From Gentiana macrophylla (lineage: Eukaryota; Streptophyta; Magnoliopsida; Gentianales; Gentianaceae): a DNA stretch of 64,000 bases. This document shows positions 42,154 through 53,962 of the stretch, in pieces. The DNA lies in assembly GCA_026214975.1 (NCBI GenBank), contig CM047808.1, positions 64,196,583-64,260,582 on the forward strand, written 5' to 3'. The notes beneath the pieces were generated by a model. It saw nothing but the letters and a program-made list of their open reading frames with translations, made no database searches and was not told the origin of the DNA. Position 1 is the stretch's first letter. Each line of letters opens with the position of its first letter. A program made the translations under genes and the position numbers.

Positions 42154-45100
42154 TCAATCCATATTTACTAACAGCACCAATGTATCTTGTGAGCATTGAT
42201 ACATGGAATACATTATGGATTTTAGCTTCAAGGGGTAAAAATAACTTGTAGGAATCTTTATTGACCCTAGCAATGATATTACAAGGCCTAAAATATCTAT
42301 AAAAAGCTTCAGATCCATTCTCAAAGCCACTGAATTATGCATGTAAGGTTGTAGTTTCAGAAACATAGAATACCCAACAGCAAACTAATTCTTCAAATCC
42401 TTCAAAATTACCTACTTCTGTTGCATAAATTCTTCCACGTCATTAAAGGTTTCCTGGGCAAAATTGCCCACAAGGGTAATGAGGTAGGCACATAACCATA
42501 TAGAGCCTCAAATGGTGTGATGTTAAGGGAAGTATGAAAGTTAGTGTTGTACCAAAGCTCTACCAATGGGAGCCACTTCTTCCACCTCTTCGGCCTATAA
42601 AATTCCATACACCGAATATACATCTCAATACACAGATTTAGTAAATATGTCTGCCCATTTGTTTGAGGGTGGTCGGCAAAGCTATAAGAGAGTTTCACCC
42701 CCACCATTATCATCAATGAAGCCAAAAGGTTTATGTAAACACCTTCTCTATTTCCGTTACAATGTTGTCAGGAATGCCATGCAGCCTATACTCCTTAGTG
42801 AAGAATACAATGGGAAAAATCTCAACTGTATACCCCATTTCTAGTGGCAGGAAATGAGCAGATTTATTCAGCCTATCCAAAATCACCATGATCACATTCT
42901 TACCCTCAGATTTGGGCAAGCACTCTATGAAATCCATGCTCAACTGGGACCAACATTTTTCTGGTATGGGTAAGGGTTATAAATTCCCTACGGTTTGCCA
43001 TGTAAGCTTTTGCACAATTGACATACTACACACTTCTGAATCATGTCAGTAACATCCTTCTACAAATTAGGCCAATGAAAGAGACTCTTGATTCTGATGT
43101 ACAATGCCCTCACACTAGAATGGCCTCTAAAAGGCTGGAATGCAGCTGCTCTATCAGTTATGCTCTCAGATTTCCAGTAAACCCAACATAGATTATGCCC
43201 TATATTTCAAAATCCTTTGATGTATGGAGTAGTGAGGGTCTAGGGCTGTTGTAATCATAATAATCCTAATTTTTTCCTCAACACCTATATCATACTTATA
43301 TGATACTATACTACCACTCCACTTTTATATTAAAATTTTAAATCTAACTCCAATAGCTTAGTGACCCTTTTTTGCTGTAGGGTAGTGGTGGCCCTTTGAT
43401 CCAGCATGAACTTAAGGCTCTGCTGATCAGTATTGATAACAAATTGTCTCCCTCAGATGTATTGCTTCCCCTTAGTGATGTCCATAAGTACAACTAACAG
43501 TTCCCTTTAATAGATGGACATTCATATTTCCTTAGAATTAAAATTCCTACTTAAATAGGCCAGTGGTTGCTTGGTCTGTTGTAGGACTGCCCCTTGCCCT
43601 TTGGCACAAGCAACTATTTCAATGAAAAATGGTGCTTCAAAATCTAGTTATACCAGGACAGGGGATTTTGTCTTGGTATGTTTGAGCTGATCAAAAGCCT
43701 CTTGTGCCCTATGGTTCCAAAAGAACCCCTCATTCTGCTGTAAATCATTCAGAGGTCTGGAAAGAATACCATAAGAAGGTACAAACCTCCTATAAAAACT
43801 AGTGAGGCCTAAAAACCCTCTAAACAATGTGATATTTTGGGGTGTTGGCCACTGCTCCATGGCTTGTATCCTGGATGGATCAGAAAACACCCTCCAATCT
43901 TGGTTAGTATGGCCCAAATACTCCACCTTATTTTGGCCAAATGAACATTTTGGCATAGAATTAGTGTCCCATAAGAACTACCAAAACAACTCTGGGATGT
44001 AAGAGATGACACATCATATCAGTGCTATAAACCAGAATGTCATCAAAAAAAATACCAAAACAATTTCCTAAGCAAAGTCCTTAAAAGATCATTCATGTTC
44101 CCCCGAAAAGTGGTAGGGGCATTTGTTAACACAAAGGTCATGACCAAAAAACAATGTTTCCATGATAGGTAACAAATGTTGTCTTTTGTATATCCACATG
44201 CTCCATCAAAATCTGATGAATACCAGACCTTAGGTCAATTTCAGTGAAAACCCTGGAATTTCCCAACTCATCCAATAAGTAATCTATAACTGGTGGGGTA
44301 TCGATCCTTATTGGTCAATTCATTGAGTTTTCTATAGTCAACAAATCCCTTCCATGACCCATAGCTCTTTTTAACCTGGAGCGTAGGTGAAGAAAATGGG
44401 CTGTTATTGTGTTGGATAATGCCTTGCTCTAGCATATCAGATACCGGCTTCTCTATGTCATCATTCTAGGTATAGGTGTATCTGTATGGCCTTAATTTGA
44501 CTGGGGAAGTGCCCTCCTACAAGAATATGGCATGCTCATACCCATTATTTTGTGGCAACCCGGTAGGGGTATGAAAAATATCCTGGAACTCCGTTAATAA
44601 GCTTAACAAATGGGCAGGGATTGCTGTCATAGATTCTGCTGGAATTTGATTAAAGCATCCCACAAATCCACAAGTCCCATTCCTCATAGAATGCACTATC
44701 TTCTTGCAACATATAATCCTACGTTGGCCAGAATTTGTCTTTCTACATAAGGAAACCACTTGCCCATCCTTGTCTAGTATCAAACTCATAGTATGGAAAT
44801 TTAAAGTGAATGGGCTATGCTACCCCATCCAATCCAGTCCTAATAACATATAACTACCTCTAAGCTTCATGAATTTGATCATTCCTGAACAACACTCCTT
44901 GTATTGTCCAATGAAGACTAGGGAATTTTGTCTCACTCTTTATTTAATTCTCATCAGCCACAATAATTACCTTAACATTCCATGGCACTATGTTACACCC
45001 AGCATCTTCAGCCACCTTATGGTCTAGGAAAGTGTGGGAGGCCCCAATATCTATCAAGATGATGACTGGCTTCTTCTTGATGGGTCCAGTAATCATGAAA

Positions 45101-45300
45101 GTGTGGGGTGTCATATGTCCACTCATGGCATAAACAGAGGCACGTGAAGTATCAGCAGGTTTGTCAATAATGGAATCACACTTATCAACAAACTCTTCAT
45201 CTTTTGCTACAATGAAGTAAATATGCATGTGTCTAAACTTGTTCCCAGGGGTATACTTATGATCACACCTGAAACAATGCCCTTTAGCTCTCTTATCTTA
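42154..45300 (-). pseudogene. Ty3/gypsy (chromovirus-type) pol, heavily decayed
   Basis: Read from 45300 down: a knuckle of type CFRCDHKYTPG with the His and last Cys altered (45285-45240); protease with LIDIGASHTFLD (45228-44944), where the usual LIDTG has Thr changed to Ile; RT with an FFDDILVYS motif near 44040-44010 and SFGQNKVEYLGH, FRGFLGLTSFYRRFV (43956-43648); RNase H with a TDQQSLKFMLDQR-like match near 43430-43390; integrase with CVVC, DFIECLPKSEGK, and HPQTNGQT, LWYNTNFHTSLNITPFEALYG (43030-42408). Many stops and frameshifts intervene. No LTR of its own was identified. The CFRCDxKYxPG finger and FFDD motif point to the Reina/CRM/Tekay side of gypsy. Confidence 0.85.
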
Positions 45301-45307
45301 TGTCTCG

Positions 45308-45589
45308 TTGGGTGTTGTAGGCCTTTTCATCACTGGTTTATGGCCTGACTGTGATACAATCCGGAGTGAGATTCCCGACCGTTTAGCTCCGATGTGGCTG
45401 ACTGATCATCTTGTGACTCGAGATGGGCCTATGACAAGGCTCCAAAAGAAGAGAATGCATGAGGCCGGGAATAATTTGGTCTTAGATATTTATTTTGAGC
45501 AAGAGCAGCCTAAGCCGGAGGAAGAACAGTCCATTAAATGCACCGTTTATGCTATTGGGCTTGAAGACAACAAATATGGGTCTTGTTAA
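45308..45589 (+). pseudogene. C-terminal tail of another gypsy polyprotein
   Basis: The plus-strand frame ends with RDGPMTRLQKKRMHEAGNNL, which matches the GPxTR(x)(K)KxxKEA tail found at the C-terminus of many plant chromovirus polyproteins, followed by an acidic stretch and a stop. An LTR-like segment follows 100 bases later. It is on the opposite strand to the adjoining pol, so it belongs to a different insertion. Confidence 0.55.
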
Positions 45590-45689
45590 AATGCAAGAAA
45601 GACTTTTATTTAATTATTGTGTCAATACGGCTGACCCAAATGTGAGTTGCGACATTATTAGGTATTTGGACCTATTTCATTTTAGTTAG

Positions 45690-46000
45690 CATAAAACTAT
45701 GTGTAATAATTGTCTTGTGGGCTTAGTGTCACAAAAAAAAGCCCACCAAGGGTGGCGCCAATAGTTCTCCTTTTCTACTTAGGATTTTTACTAGTTTTCC
45801 TTCTCCCACATTGCTTAGGAGATTGAGAAATCTTTTATTTGTAGCCTATATATAGTCATTCTTCTATCATTGTACAGACATACCATTTTATTGAAATTTA
45901 AGTTAAATATTTCTTTTAAGTCGAGTCGGCGTAAACAATCACTTGCGAGTGAGTATCTTCTTTGTCGTAGAGGATATACACCCTTAAAAATGAATCAGCG
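45690..46000 (+). repeat. Gypsy LTR fragment related to 14400-14735
   Basis: See the shared blocks listed at 14400. It follows the gypsy polyprotein tail in the same orientation, as a 3' LTR would. TATATATAG at about 45848 could be its TATA box. The boundary to the right (about 46000-46330, AT-rich with no gene) is unclear. Confidence 0.6.
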
Positions 46001-46335
46001 TAGTGAGCAAACGTTGTGTGTTCATAGCCTCGATAAAATAAATAAAACGACAAAACACATAGCCAACTATCCTCTCAAGTCAACCTTGAAACCCTCGAGC
46101 GGCTCATCCTCTGGCAACGCCTCTAGACTATCATTCTCTCCACCGACCTCGCGATCCTCGCTAGCTGTCATATAATAATCCACCCACAAGAAATACAAAA
46201 CAAAAAGAGAGTCGTCAGCAAAGTGGTGGTATGAGCCGTGTGTGAGAGTGTTACTATATATATACAAAATTTTGTAAAATTATTGCAAAAAAACACATTT
46301 TTAATAAAGTTTAGAAACACAGCGGAAGTCCTTAC

Positions 46336-47851
46336 TGTTAGGTTTTATGCCCAAAAGACAATTTGTAATTGTTTTATTTAAATAAATGACAAAATTTATT
46401 TCATCTTATTTATTCGCATTTATTGCCAATATTAATACATTGCAAAAAACCGTAAGTATATTGATTATGTAATCACATAACTCAATGTATGGCTATACAC
46501 GCGAGGATTGAGTTTGTGAAATATACTTAAAATTAACTTAGTCCGTAGCGTTTATTAATCTGAGTACAAATCTCAAGATTAATTTGCTAATAATGCGCCC
46601 AGAACACTTTAGGTGTGACAGTCTTATCCGGAATGTCGGTAATAGGGTACCTAATGGGGCATTTATATATGATGATAATCATATAGGGCTGGACCGATTT
46701 GATTTGAGTTCTCGATATAATTCCGTTATCGAGAAGTCTCATCGAATCACAAGATGATCATATATGGATTAATCTCAATCCTGAGGTGATCACAGAAGAC
46801 TGCTTAGACAAGGGTAGGGTTGGATGTGTTAGCAAGGATCACTTCGTAGTATGTGGTCCAACACTTCTCGTTGGCTCTATTCTAGGATGAGTGAGTAGTC
46901 TGTGTTATCACAGATATGGAATCCATTCCTTCCTTCGGGAAGTAGACAGACAGTTCCCTTATTTGTTGATCCTAGAAACTGATCGATGGGCCCAGTTCAT
47001 ATTAAATTAGTTATGAACTAATTGATCACTACGGGGTTAATGGTAAATAAGGATAATATGTTTCGAGAAGGGTTTACGGAGATATCCCGAATCAAAGTGA
47101 ACAGTCTATGGATTAATTGTTTAGTTGGACTAAATAATTAAATACATGGAAAAGAAATTTTTCGTGGACTCGGCCCAATGTGTCAAAAAATGCGTGTGGA
47201 CCTTTATTTAATTAGGGATGGCGCTTTTTGTGATTAAATGATTATTAAGGAATTAGTTTTCTTGGATAATTATTTGACATGTGATTTATCTTTTATTTGT
47301 TAATTGATAATTCATGGAATATTAGATAATAATATTATTTATCCTAATTTGTCTGGGAAAATTATTTTATTTATCTTTTATTTGGAATAAGGATTAATCT
47401 AATAATTATCTCTTAATTATTAAATACTTGGCGGACAAGGATTACTCTCCTATATAAAGAGAGTTCTCCCAAGCCTTATGACACACACAATTTTTGGTTT
47501 TTGGTAAGTAATTGAGCAAGAATTTTCGGCTCTTTTACTTAGGGTTTGAGTTTTAGAAAACTTCGGGTTTTCTAAGGTAGCATATCAAGGAGGTCCGACG
47601 GCTTGAAACACCATCCTTTTGGTGTTGCTTGGAGATACACGTTGGAAGACAGTGGCATCTCATTGGATCGAGTAGCTTGGATTAGAGATTGTTTTTGACG
47701 TTTACACACCATAAACTGGTAAGCAATCTAAACCCAATTGTAGGTTTAGATCTATTTTTTTTGCGTATTTTGGTTGACTAGATCTTGATCTATACTATTC
47801 CGTTGCGTAATCGGGTGGATCTTGATCCATCCGGTGATATTACATCTAACA
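46336..47851 (+). repeat. 5' LTR of copia element, 1516 bp
   Basis: Begins TGTTAGGTTTTATGCCC and ends CATCTAACA. TATA box TATATAAAG at 47451. It lacks about 255 bases present in the 3' LTR, between AGTCTATGGA and TTAATTGTTTAG (near 47115). Splice donor CTG-GTAAGC at 47718/47719. Confidence 0.95.
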
Positions 47852-47853
47852 AG

Positions 47854-47865
47854 TGGTATCGGAGC
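47854..47865 (+). other. Primer-binding site of copia element
   Basis: TGGTATCGGAGC two bases after the LTR, complementary to initiator Met-tRNA apart from one base. Confidence 0.92.
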
Positions 47866-49858
47866 CTTTGATCTATCAATCAAAGTATGTAAATTTTAGA
47901 TCTAAGGAGTGGAATAAACATATTAGATTGTTTATTTATTTTCGTTTTATGTTGAATCGAAAATAATCATGTTGTATGCTTGTGAATGTTGTGGTTGAAG
48001 AGATGGATTGGTGTTGATATTGTTTACCCGTAGATCTCTTTTGTAGCTCTCTTGTTTAGTAACAATTGAGCATAGGATTTGTATTTTAATTTAATGTCAA
48101 TCGAAATTTATATGAGAAAATAGCATCTTTGTTGTAATTTTATATGTTCCGGGCTCGAAATATGAAGATCTTGAAGAAAAGATGAAGATCAAGGCGAAAC
48201 CCAAGGTATGAACGAGGAGAAACGGTTAAAACTTTTAATTAAAAATTGCGCTCCAGGACCTTCTGTGACGCTGAAAAGCGTCGCTATAAGTCTGTTTTTT
48301 TTTTATATATCCATCGGCTAGGGTTCATCTTTTCTGGCGGCTGTATGATTTTTTTTTATAAAAATCTGCCGTTTGGCAGAAAATTATATTAAAAAAAAAA
48401 AAAAATTTTGGAAATAATCTAAAACAACCAAAAAAAAATGTTTTTTTATTTTATAAAATGGGTTTTAATTATAATAAATTGGTTTTATTTAATTTAAAAG
48501 CCTTTTCTTCTCTCGGGTGTTCGTGGTTCGTGATCCGGTGGTTCGAGTTCAAGATTCGAAGTTCAAGACTCGAAGATTAGATTAAGTTTTTACTTTTCCT
48601 TAGAAAATAGGTTAGTCGGGGGTACCAACGATCCATCTCGGTGTTTATTTTTCCGTTATTTTCTTTCGTGTATGATCGAAAATTGTATGATATAACAGGA
48701 AATTGCCATGACATGCATCTTCATTGTTCCACTCCAATGCAGACACGTAGATATTTAATTTCGAATTAAATTAGGCGTGTATAACTCGATTAATTAGTTA
48801 ACATAATTGTTTTTAATTAATATGTGGTAGTTAATTAAAGATAAATAACTAATTATAAAAACCGAGGAACCGGGTTTTGTCAATCGTTACGATTTTAGTG
48901 ATGGATTCTCGGTGAATCCCACTTAGATAAATCGTTGAGTTTTAGGTGATGCCTTCTTGGTGAACCCATCTTAAACCGAAATGAGATTACGCTTTGGTTG
49001 ACAATTTAGAAATCGGAAAATCTTAGTACATGGGTTCAGAATGGTCTAACCATGGTTGGGCGAGTTCAACCGAGCTTCGGCTCAATCGACTCCCCCCACG
49101 TGTGATGTACATTATAGTAGTTCGACAAGACTTAGCATAGCCGATAAGCCTTCGGGCTAAACGGGGCTTCTCTTGCCGGATTGGCCTGAACTGTCACATA
49201 TGTTCCATCGAATAAGACGGCGTAGGCTTCCCTACATAACCGACCCTGTTCGGAGCACTTTGATTTATTGTTTCTTATTGTCAAGGCCGAAACCGTAATT
49301 AGTAAACCCACCACCATTTTTTTTCAAATTATTGAGTGGGAGCGGGGAAGGCGACAGCCAACCCCACGGCCTCTACTATAGATGCAAGCACGTGAGAGAA
49401 TGGTGCCACCTCGTGCCTCTTTGATTTCGGCCCCCTTCAGATGGTGTTCACCGCTATCAAAATTCAAGGCTTGGTCTCCGAAAGGATAGGATATCGGGTA
49501 CTCAGCGGGTCACTGACCTGCCCCTCGTAGGAATACTCAGGGCATACTCTGAGATATGATATAGTAGGTCACACTCTTTATGGATATTTTCAAAATATCT
49601 AGGCTATAAAAAGGAAGGTAATCAATGATTATGGTCCGGGATGTTTGATTCCCTTGAGATGTTTGATTCTCGAAGCACAATCAGTGAGAGAGATTGTCTC
49701 AGTTTAACCGTCATAGTGCTGATATCGACCCTCTCGGACAGTACTATGTGAGGTTAAATCCTTGGAATGGTAGGATAGACTTTATTTAAGTTTATTATTC
49801 CTAAAATACAAATTATAGTAGTGTATATTTGATTAAATTTCTGTCATTTTATTTACAG
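47866..49858 (+). other. Untranslated leader, predicted intron of copia element
   Basis: About 2 kb without a recognisable frame, ending TTTTATTTACAG directly before CAAC-ATG of gag. A donor in the LTR (47719) and this acceptor (49858) would remove a 2140-base intron including the PBS. A second possible donor, CAAG-GTATGA, lies near 48206. The element at 18280 keeps the same signals. The minus frame 49132-49317 is a shadow. Confidence 0.55.
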
Positions 49859-49862
49859 CAAC

Positions 49863-50687
49863 ATGTCTTCGCAAATTCAAAATTTACTGAATGATAAGCT
49901 AAATGGCAACAATTTTACTAAGTGGAAAAGTAACGTAAACGTGGTGCTCATTTTTGAGAATGCGCAATTTGTGTTGACTGAGGAGTGCCCTGTCATTCCC
50001 CTTCAAAATCCGCCTAAAAAGGTTTGCGATCAACATACAAAATGGACAGAGGCAAATAATAAGGCAAGAGGCATCTTCTTAGCCTCAGTGTCGGAGGTCA
50101 TTCAGAGCAAGATTGAGGATTTTAATACTGCACAAGAAATTATGCAGCATTTGACCACCATGTTTGGCAAACCGTCTGATCAAGCAAGACACGAGGTCGT
50201 GAGGAAGGCTGTCAATGCCAAGATGTGGCGAGGTCAGTCGGTTACTGGTCATGTGATGAACATGATTAGTTACTTTACTGAAGCAGAAACTCATGGTGCG
50301 ACTATAGACGATGCTACCCAAGTTTCCATGATTCTCGAATCAGTGACATCTGATTTCTTAACGTTCAGGACTAGCTAGGTCATGACTAAGACTCGTCTTT
50401 CCATGACGGAGTTGATCAACGAACTTCAAGTCTTTGAGGGTCTTTCTACGAAAAATAAAACCCAAGAGCAGGAAAAGAAGGCTGAGGCCAATATGGTCAT
50501 AGCCAAGGCTTCTAAGTCTAACCAGCAGGGTAAACCAAAGAATAAGAAACAAACCGCGCCGGCGCCTAAACCTATGAAGAAGAAGGCTAAGCTAAATGCA
50601 CCATCCAAGCCCAAGGGCAAGTGTCATTACTGCAATGAGATAGGCAACCTTTGGCGTCACACACGCCCGTATATCTCAAAGATGTAA
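49863..50687 (+). pseudogene. Copia gag with in-frame stop and broken zinc knuckle
   Basis: The ATG at 49863 is chosen because it opens the frame four bases after the predicted splice acceptor. The first 171 codons hold a typical UBN2 Gag core (KLNGNNFTKWKSNV, MFGKPSDQARHEVVRKAVNAKM, GHVMNMISYFTEAE). An in-frame TAG at 50376-50378 interrupts it and the same frame continues (MTKTRLSMTELINELQVFE) into a Lys-rich stretch. The zinc knuckle region reads KCHYCNEIGNLWRHTR, in which the His and final Cys of CCHC are lost. Gag would form the virus-like particle; this copy cannot make a full nucleocapsid. Confidence 0.9.
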
Positions 50688-51235
50688 AGGATGGGAAGGT
50701 TAAGGCTAGCAATGGGAAAGATAAGAAAGGTAATCTTGAATTACTTGTCTTGGAATCTTTTAATGTAGCTAAAGATGTATCAAATTGGATACTGGATACT
50801 CGAACTACTAACCATATGTGTTCTTCTTTGCACATCCTTAGTTCATTTGAGGAGCTAGAGGAAGGAGCTCAAGTTAAGAGAGTCGGTACCGGGGCATTAG
50901 TTTCAGCAAAAGCAGTGGGAGCTGCGGTTTTAAATTTTGGAAATAAAGTTTTACATTTAAACAATGTTTATTTCATTCCGAATTTTCGTAGAAATTTAAT
51001 TTCGTATTCTGCTTTGAAAGACCAGTTGTACTCTGTTTCTTTTATGAATAACGAGTTTACTATTTCAAAGAATGGTTTTACTTTGTGTACTACTGTATTA
51101 GAGAACGGATTGTATTTCATTAAACCTGCGCAAGCTCCCCTGTTAAAAACTGAAATGTTAAAAGTAGCACATAAAAAATCTGCTAAAAGGCATAAAATTT
51201 CTCATAAAGAAGATAGTACCTATTTGGCACCTTAG
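50651..51235 (+). pseudogene. Copia protease, active site altered
   Basis: A frame shifted relative to gag reads SNWILDTRTTNHMCSSLH where copia proteases have D-S-G; the Asp remains but Ser-Gly are replaced by Thr-Arg. It continues with GALVSAKAVGAA, VLHLNNVYFIPNFRRNLIS and a pre-integrase region ending at a stop at 51233. It is predicted catalytically dead. Confidence 0.88.
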
Positions 51236-52159
51236 GCTAGGTCACATTTCCTTGGAAAGAATCAAATGACTGGCTAAGGGTGATTCCTTAAAAGAGTTAT
51301 CTGTTGACTCATTGCCCGTCTGCGAATCTTGCCAGGAGGGAAGAATGACTAAGCGTCCCTTCTCGTCAAAAGGGAATAGGGCCAATGAACCTCTAGAGTT
51401 AGTACATTCAGACCTTTGTGGTCCGATGAATGTGCAAGCTAGAGGTGGATTCGAGTATTTTGTTACTTTCATCGATGACTACTCGAGGTTCGGATATGTT
51501 TATCTGCAGCATCGAAAATCCGAGACTTTTGGCAAGTTTAAGGAATTTCAAGCAGCAAGTTTAAGGAATTTCAAGAAGAAGTGAAAGGCAATTAGGCAAG
51601 TCTTTGAAATGACTTCGCTCTGATCATGGAGGAGAGCACTTAGATACTGAGTTCAATGACTACCTACTTGAACATGGGATCTGTTCCCAACGTTCTGCGC
51701 CTAGGACACCTCTGCAAAATAGAGTTGCTGAAAGGAGAAATAGAACATTGATTGACATGGTCAGATCAATGATGAGCTACACCTAGCTACCGATATCCTT
51801 TTGGGGGTATGCTCTTGAAGCAGCGGTATACATACAGAATGTAGTACCGTCAAAGTCTGTCACAAAGACACCTTTTGAAATATGGAGGGGACGGCCGAAA
51901 GGCCTAAATCACTTCCGCATTTGGGGATGTCCTGCACATGTACTGGTAGACAAGACTAGTAAACTACAAAAGCGTACGAAAGTATGTCTGTTTGTTGGTT
52001 ACCCCAAGGGAACGTGGAGGACTGTTTTACGATCCGGAAGATAACAAAGTGATAGTTTCTACTAACGCCACGTTTTTGGAGAATCAGTATATAACAGATT
52101 TCAAGCCTCAAAGTAAAGTCATACTTGAAGAGTTACTTTCTGATGAGGTCAGACCATAA
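51236..52159 (+). pseudogene. Copia integrase, interrupted
   Basis: The zinc-binding part retains LRLGHISLERI and VCESCQEGR. The catalytic core has HSDLCGPM and FIDDYSRFGYVYL in the open piece 51312-51584, then in another frame SDHGGEHLDTEF and QNRVAERRNRTL with the expected Asp and Glu near 51620-51740, and later FEIWRGRPKGLNHFRIWGC. At least three stops or frameshifts interrupt it (51587, about 51785, about 52010). It would have inserted cDNA into the host genome. Confidence 0.88.
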
Positions 52160-53050
52160 GTGCCACCTTGTGTAACTGTAGACAACACTATGAATGCAAC
52201 AGTCACCCCTAATCCTAATCCACCCAGACGTACTGAGAGAGTGGTTCGGCCACAGAATCGGTATGGACAATCAGAGGCAAACGTAGCCATCTCTGATGGT
52301 GTGGAAGATGATCCCGTGTTTTTTTGTAAGGCCATGGATGATCGTGACAAGGATCAATGGGTTGACGCGATGAATCAAGAGATAGGGTCAATGTACTCTA
52401 ACTCTGTCTGGAAATTTGTAGATTGCCCCGAAGGGGTAAAACCCATAGGGAGCAAGTGGCTCTACAAGAGGAAGGGAGGAGTTGATGGTAAGGTGCAAAC
52501 CTTTAAAGCACAACTTGTAGCTAAGGGCTACACACAGAGAGGGCATAGACTACGAAGAGACCTTCTCCACTGTGGCCATGCTTAAATCCATCCGGATCCT
52601 CCTTTCTATTGTTGCATGCCTAGATTATGAAATCTGGCAAATGGATGTCAAGACATCGTTTCTTAACGGCTTTCTCGACGAGGAAATCTATATGCAACAA
52701 CCAGAAGGATACATTGAGGAAGGCCAAGAGCACAAAGTGTGCATGTTGCTGAGATCTATTTATGGGTTGAAGCAAGCTTCTCGGTCTTGGAATCATAGAT
52801 TTGATGACACCATTAAGTCATATGATTTCGAACAAAATCCTGATGAACCTTGTGTATACAAGAAAGTCATTAAGGATAAGGTTGCGTTTCTAGTATTGTA
52901 CGTAGATGACATTCTCCTAATTGGAAACAATAAGGGGATGTTGTCGGACGTTAAAATTTGGTTGGCCAGCCAATTCCAAATGAAAGATTTGGGAGAGGCG
53001 AATTATGTTCTCGGGATCCAATTAATAGGGATCGTAAGAACAAAATGTTA
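52160..53050 (+). pseudogene. Copia reverse transcriptase, YVDD intact but frameshifted
   Basis: Pieces 52160-52585 and 52572-53051 carry KWLYKRKGGVDGKVQTFKAQ, LVAKGYTQR, QMDVKTSFLNGFLDEEIYMQ, QPEGYI, RSIYGLKQASRSWNHRFD and the catalytic LVLYVDDILLIGN, then MKDLGEANYVLGIQ. One frameshift near 52545 separates fingers and palm; another follows 53030. All main RT motifs are readable, so this domain is the best preserved in the element. Confidence 0.93.
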
Positions 53051-53875
53051 GCTCTTTCACAAGACACATACATTGATATGGTGATGGCTAGATATAGCAT
53101 GACAGACGCAAAGAGGGGTTACCTACCAACTCGTCATGGTGTCCATCTCTCTAAGACTCAGAGTCCTCAGACTCTTGAGGAAACAGGCTGTGGAAAGAGT
53201 GCCTTATGCTTCGGCTGTAGGTTGTCTAATGTACGCTATGCTGTGCACTAGACCTGACATCTATTATGGCGTTGGACTCGTCAGTCGTTATCAGTCAAAT
53301 CCAGGCAATGAGCATTGGATTGTAGTAAAGAACCTCTTAAAGTACTTCAAGAGGACTAGGAATTATATGCTGGTATATTCGGGTGCAAACGTACAGGGGT
53401 ACACTAACTCTGACTTCCAGTCAGATCAAGATGATTTCAAATCTACCTCAGGCTCAGTGTTTACCATTGGTGGCGGTGCAGTCATTTGGAGAAGCGTCAA
53501 GCAATCCAGCACGGCTGATTCTACTATAGAAGCTGAATACGTAGTGGCCTCTGAGGTGGCTAAGGAAGCAGTTTGGTTGAAGAAGTTCCTATTTGGTTTA
53601 GGAGTCTCTCCAAATCACAACGATCCGATTCTCTCTATTGTGACAACAATGGGGCTGTATCAAATTCAAAGGAACCCCGTAGTCACCGCAGGTCGAAGCA
53701 TATTGTGCGAAAATACCATTTAATCAGAGAGACAGTCCAAAAAGGAGACATTTCCGTTAAGAAAATCGCCTCTGCTGACAACCCCGCTGATCCTTTCACC
53801 AAGACATTACTGTTAGAAGTCTTCAACTGGCACTTGGAGACTATGGGTATTAGGGACATGAATTATTTGCTTTAG
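53051..53875 (+). pseudogene. Copia RNase H and C-terminus, frameshifted
   Basis: Shows VPYASAVGCLMYAMLCTRPDI, SDFQSDQDDFKSTSGSVFTI and STIEAEYVVASEVAKEAVW (53136-53723), then in the next frame SKHIVRKYHLIRETVQKGDI and ADNPADPFTKTLLLEVF to a TAG at 53873. The RNase H Asp in the first motif reads as N-SDFQSD, altered from the common YADADWAG-type sequence. Frameshifts at about 53180 and 53640. Confidence 0.9.
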
Positions 53876-53950
53876 AGCAAGTGGGAGTTGTATTGCTGTA
53901 ATATAGATATAGGGTGTGCTCTAAAACAATTAATCCACTTGCCTTTCGTG

Positions 53951-53961
53951 CAAGTGGGAGA
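53951..53961 (+). other. Polypurine tract of copia element
   Basis: CAAGTGGGAGA ends one base before the 3' LTR start TGTTAGG. GCAAGTGGGAG also occurs at about 53877. Confidence 0.85.
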
Positions 53962-53962
53962 T

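Noticed and set aside
18280..47851. Pairing the copia LTRs at 18280 and 46336 as the two ends of one element
   Set aside because: Both are followed by a PBS, so both are 5' LTRs. The 46336 element has its own 3' LTR and target duplication.
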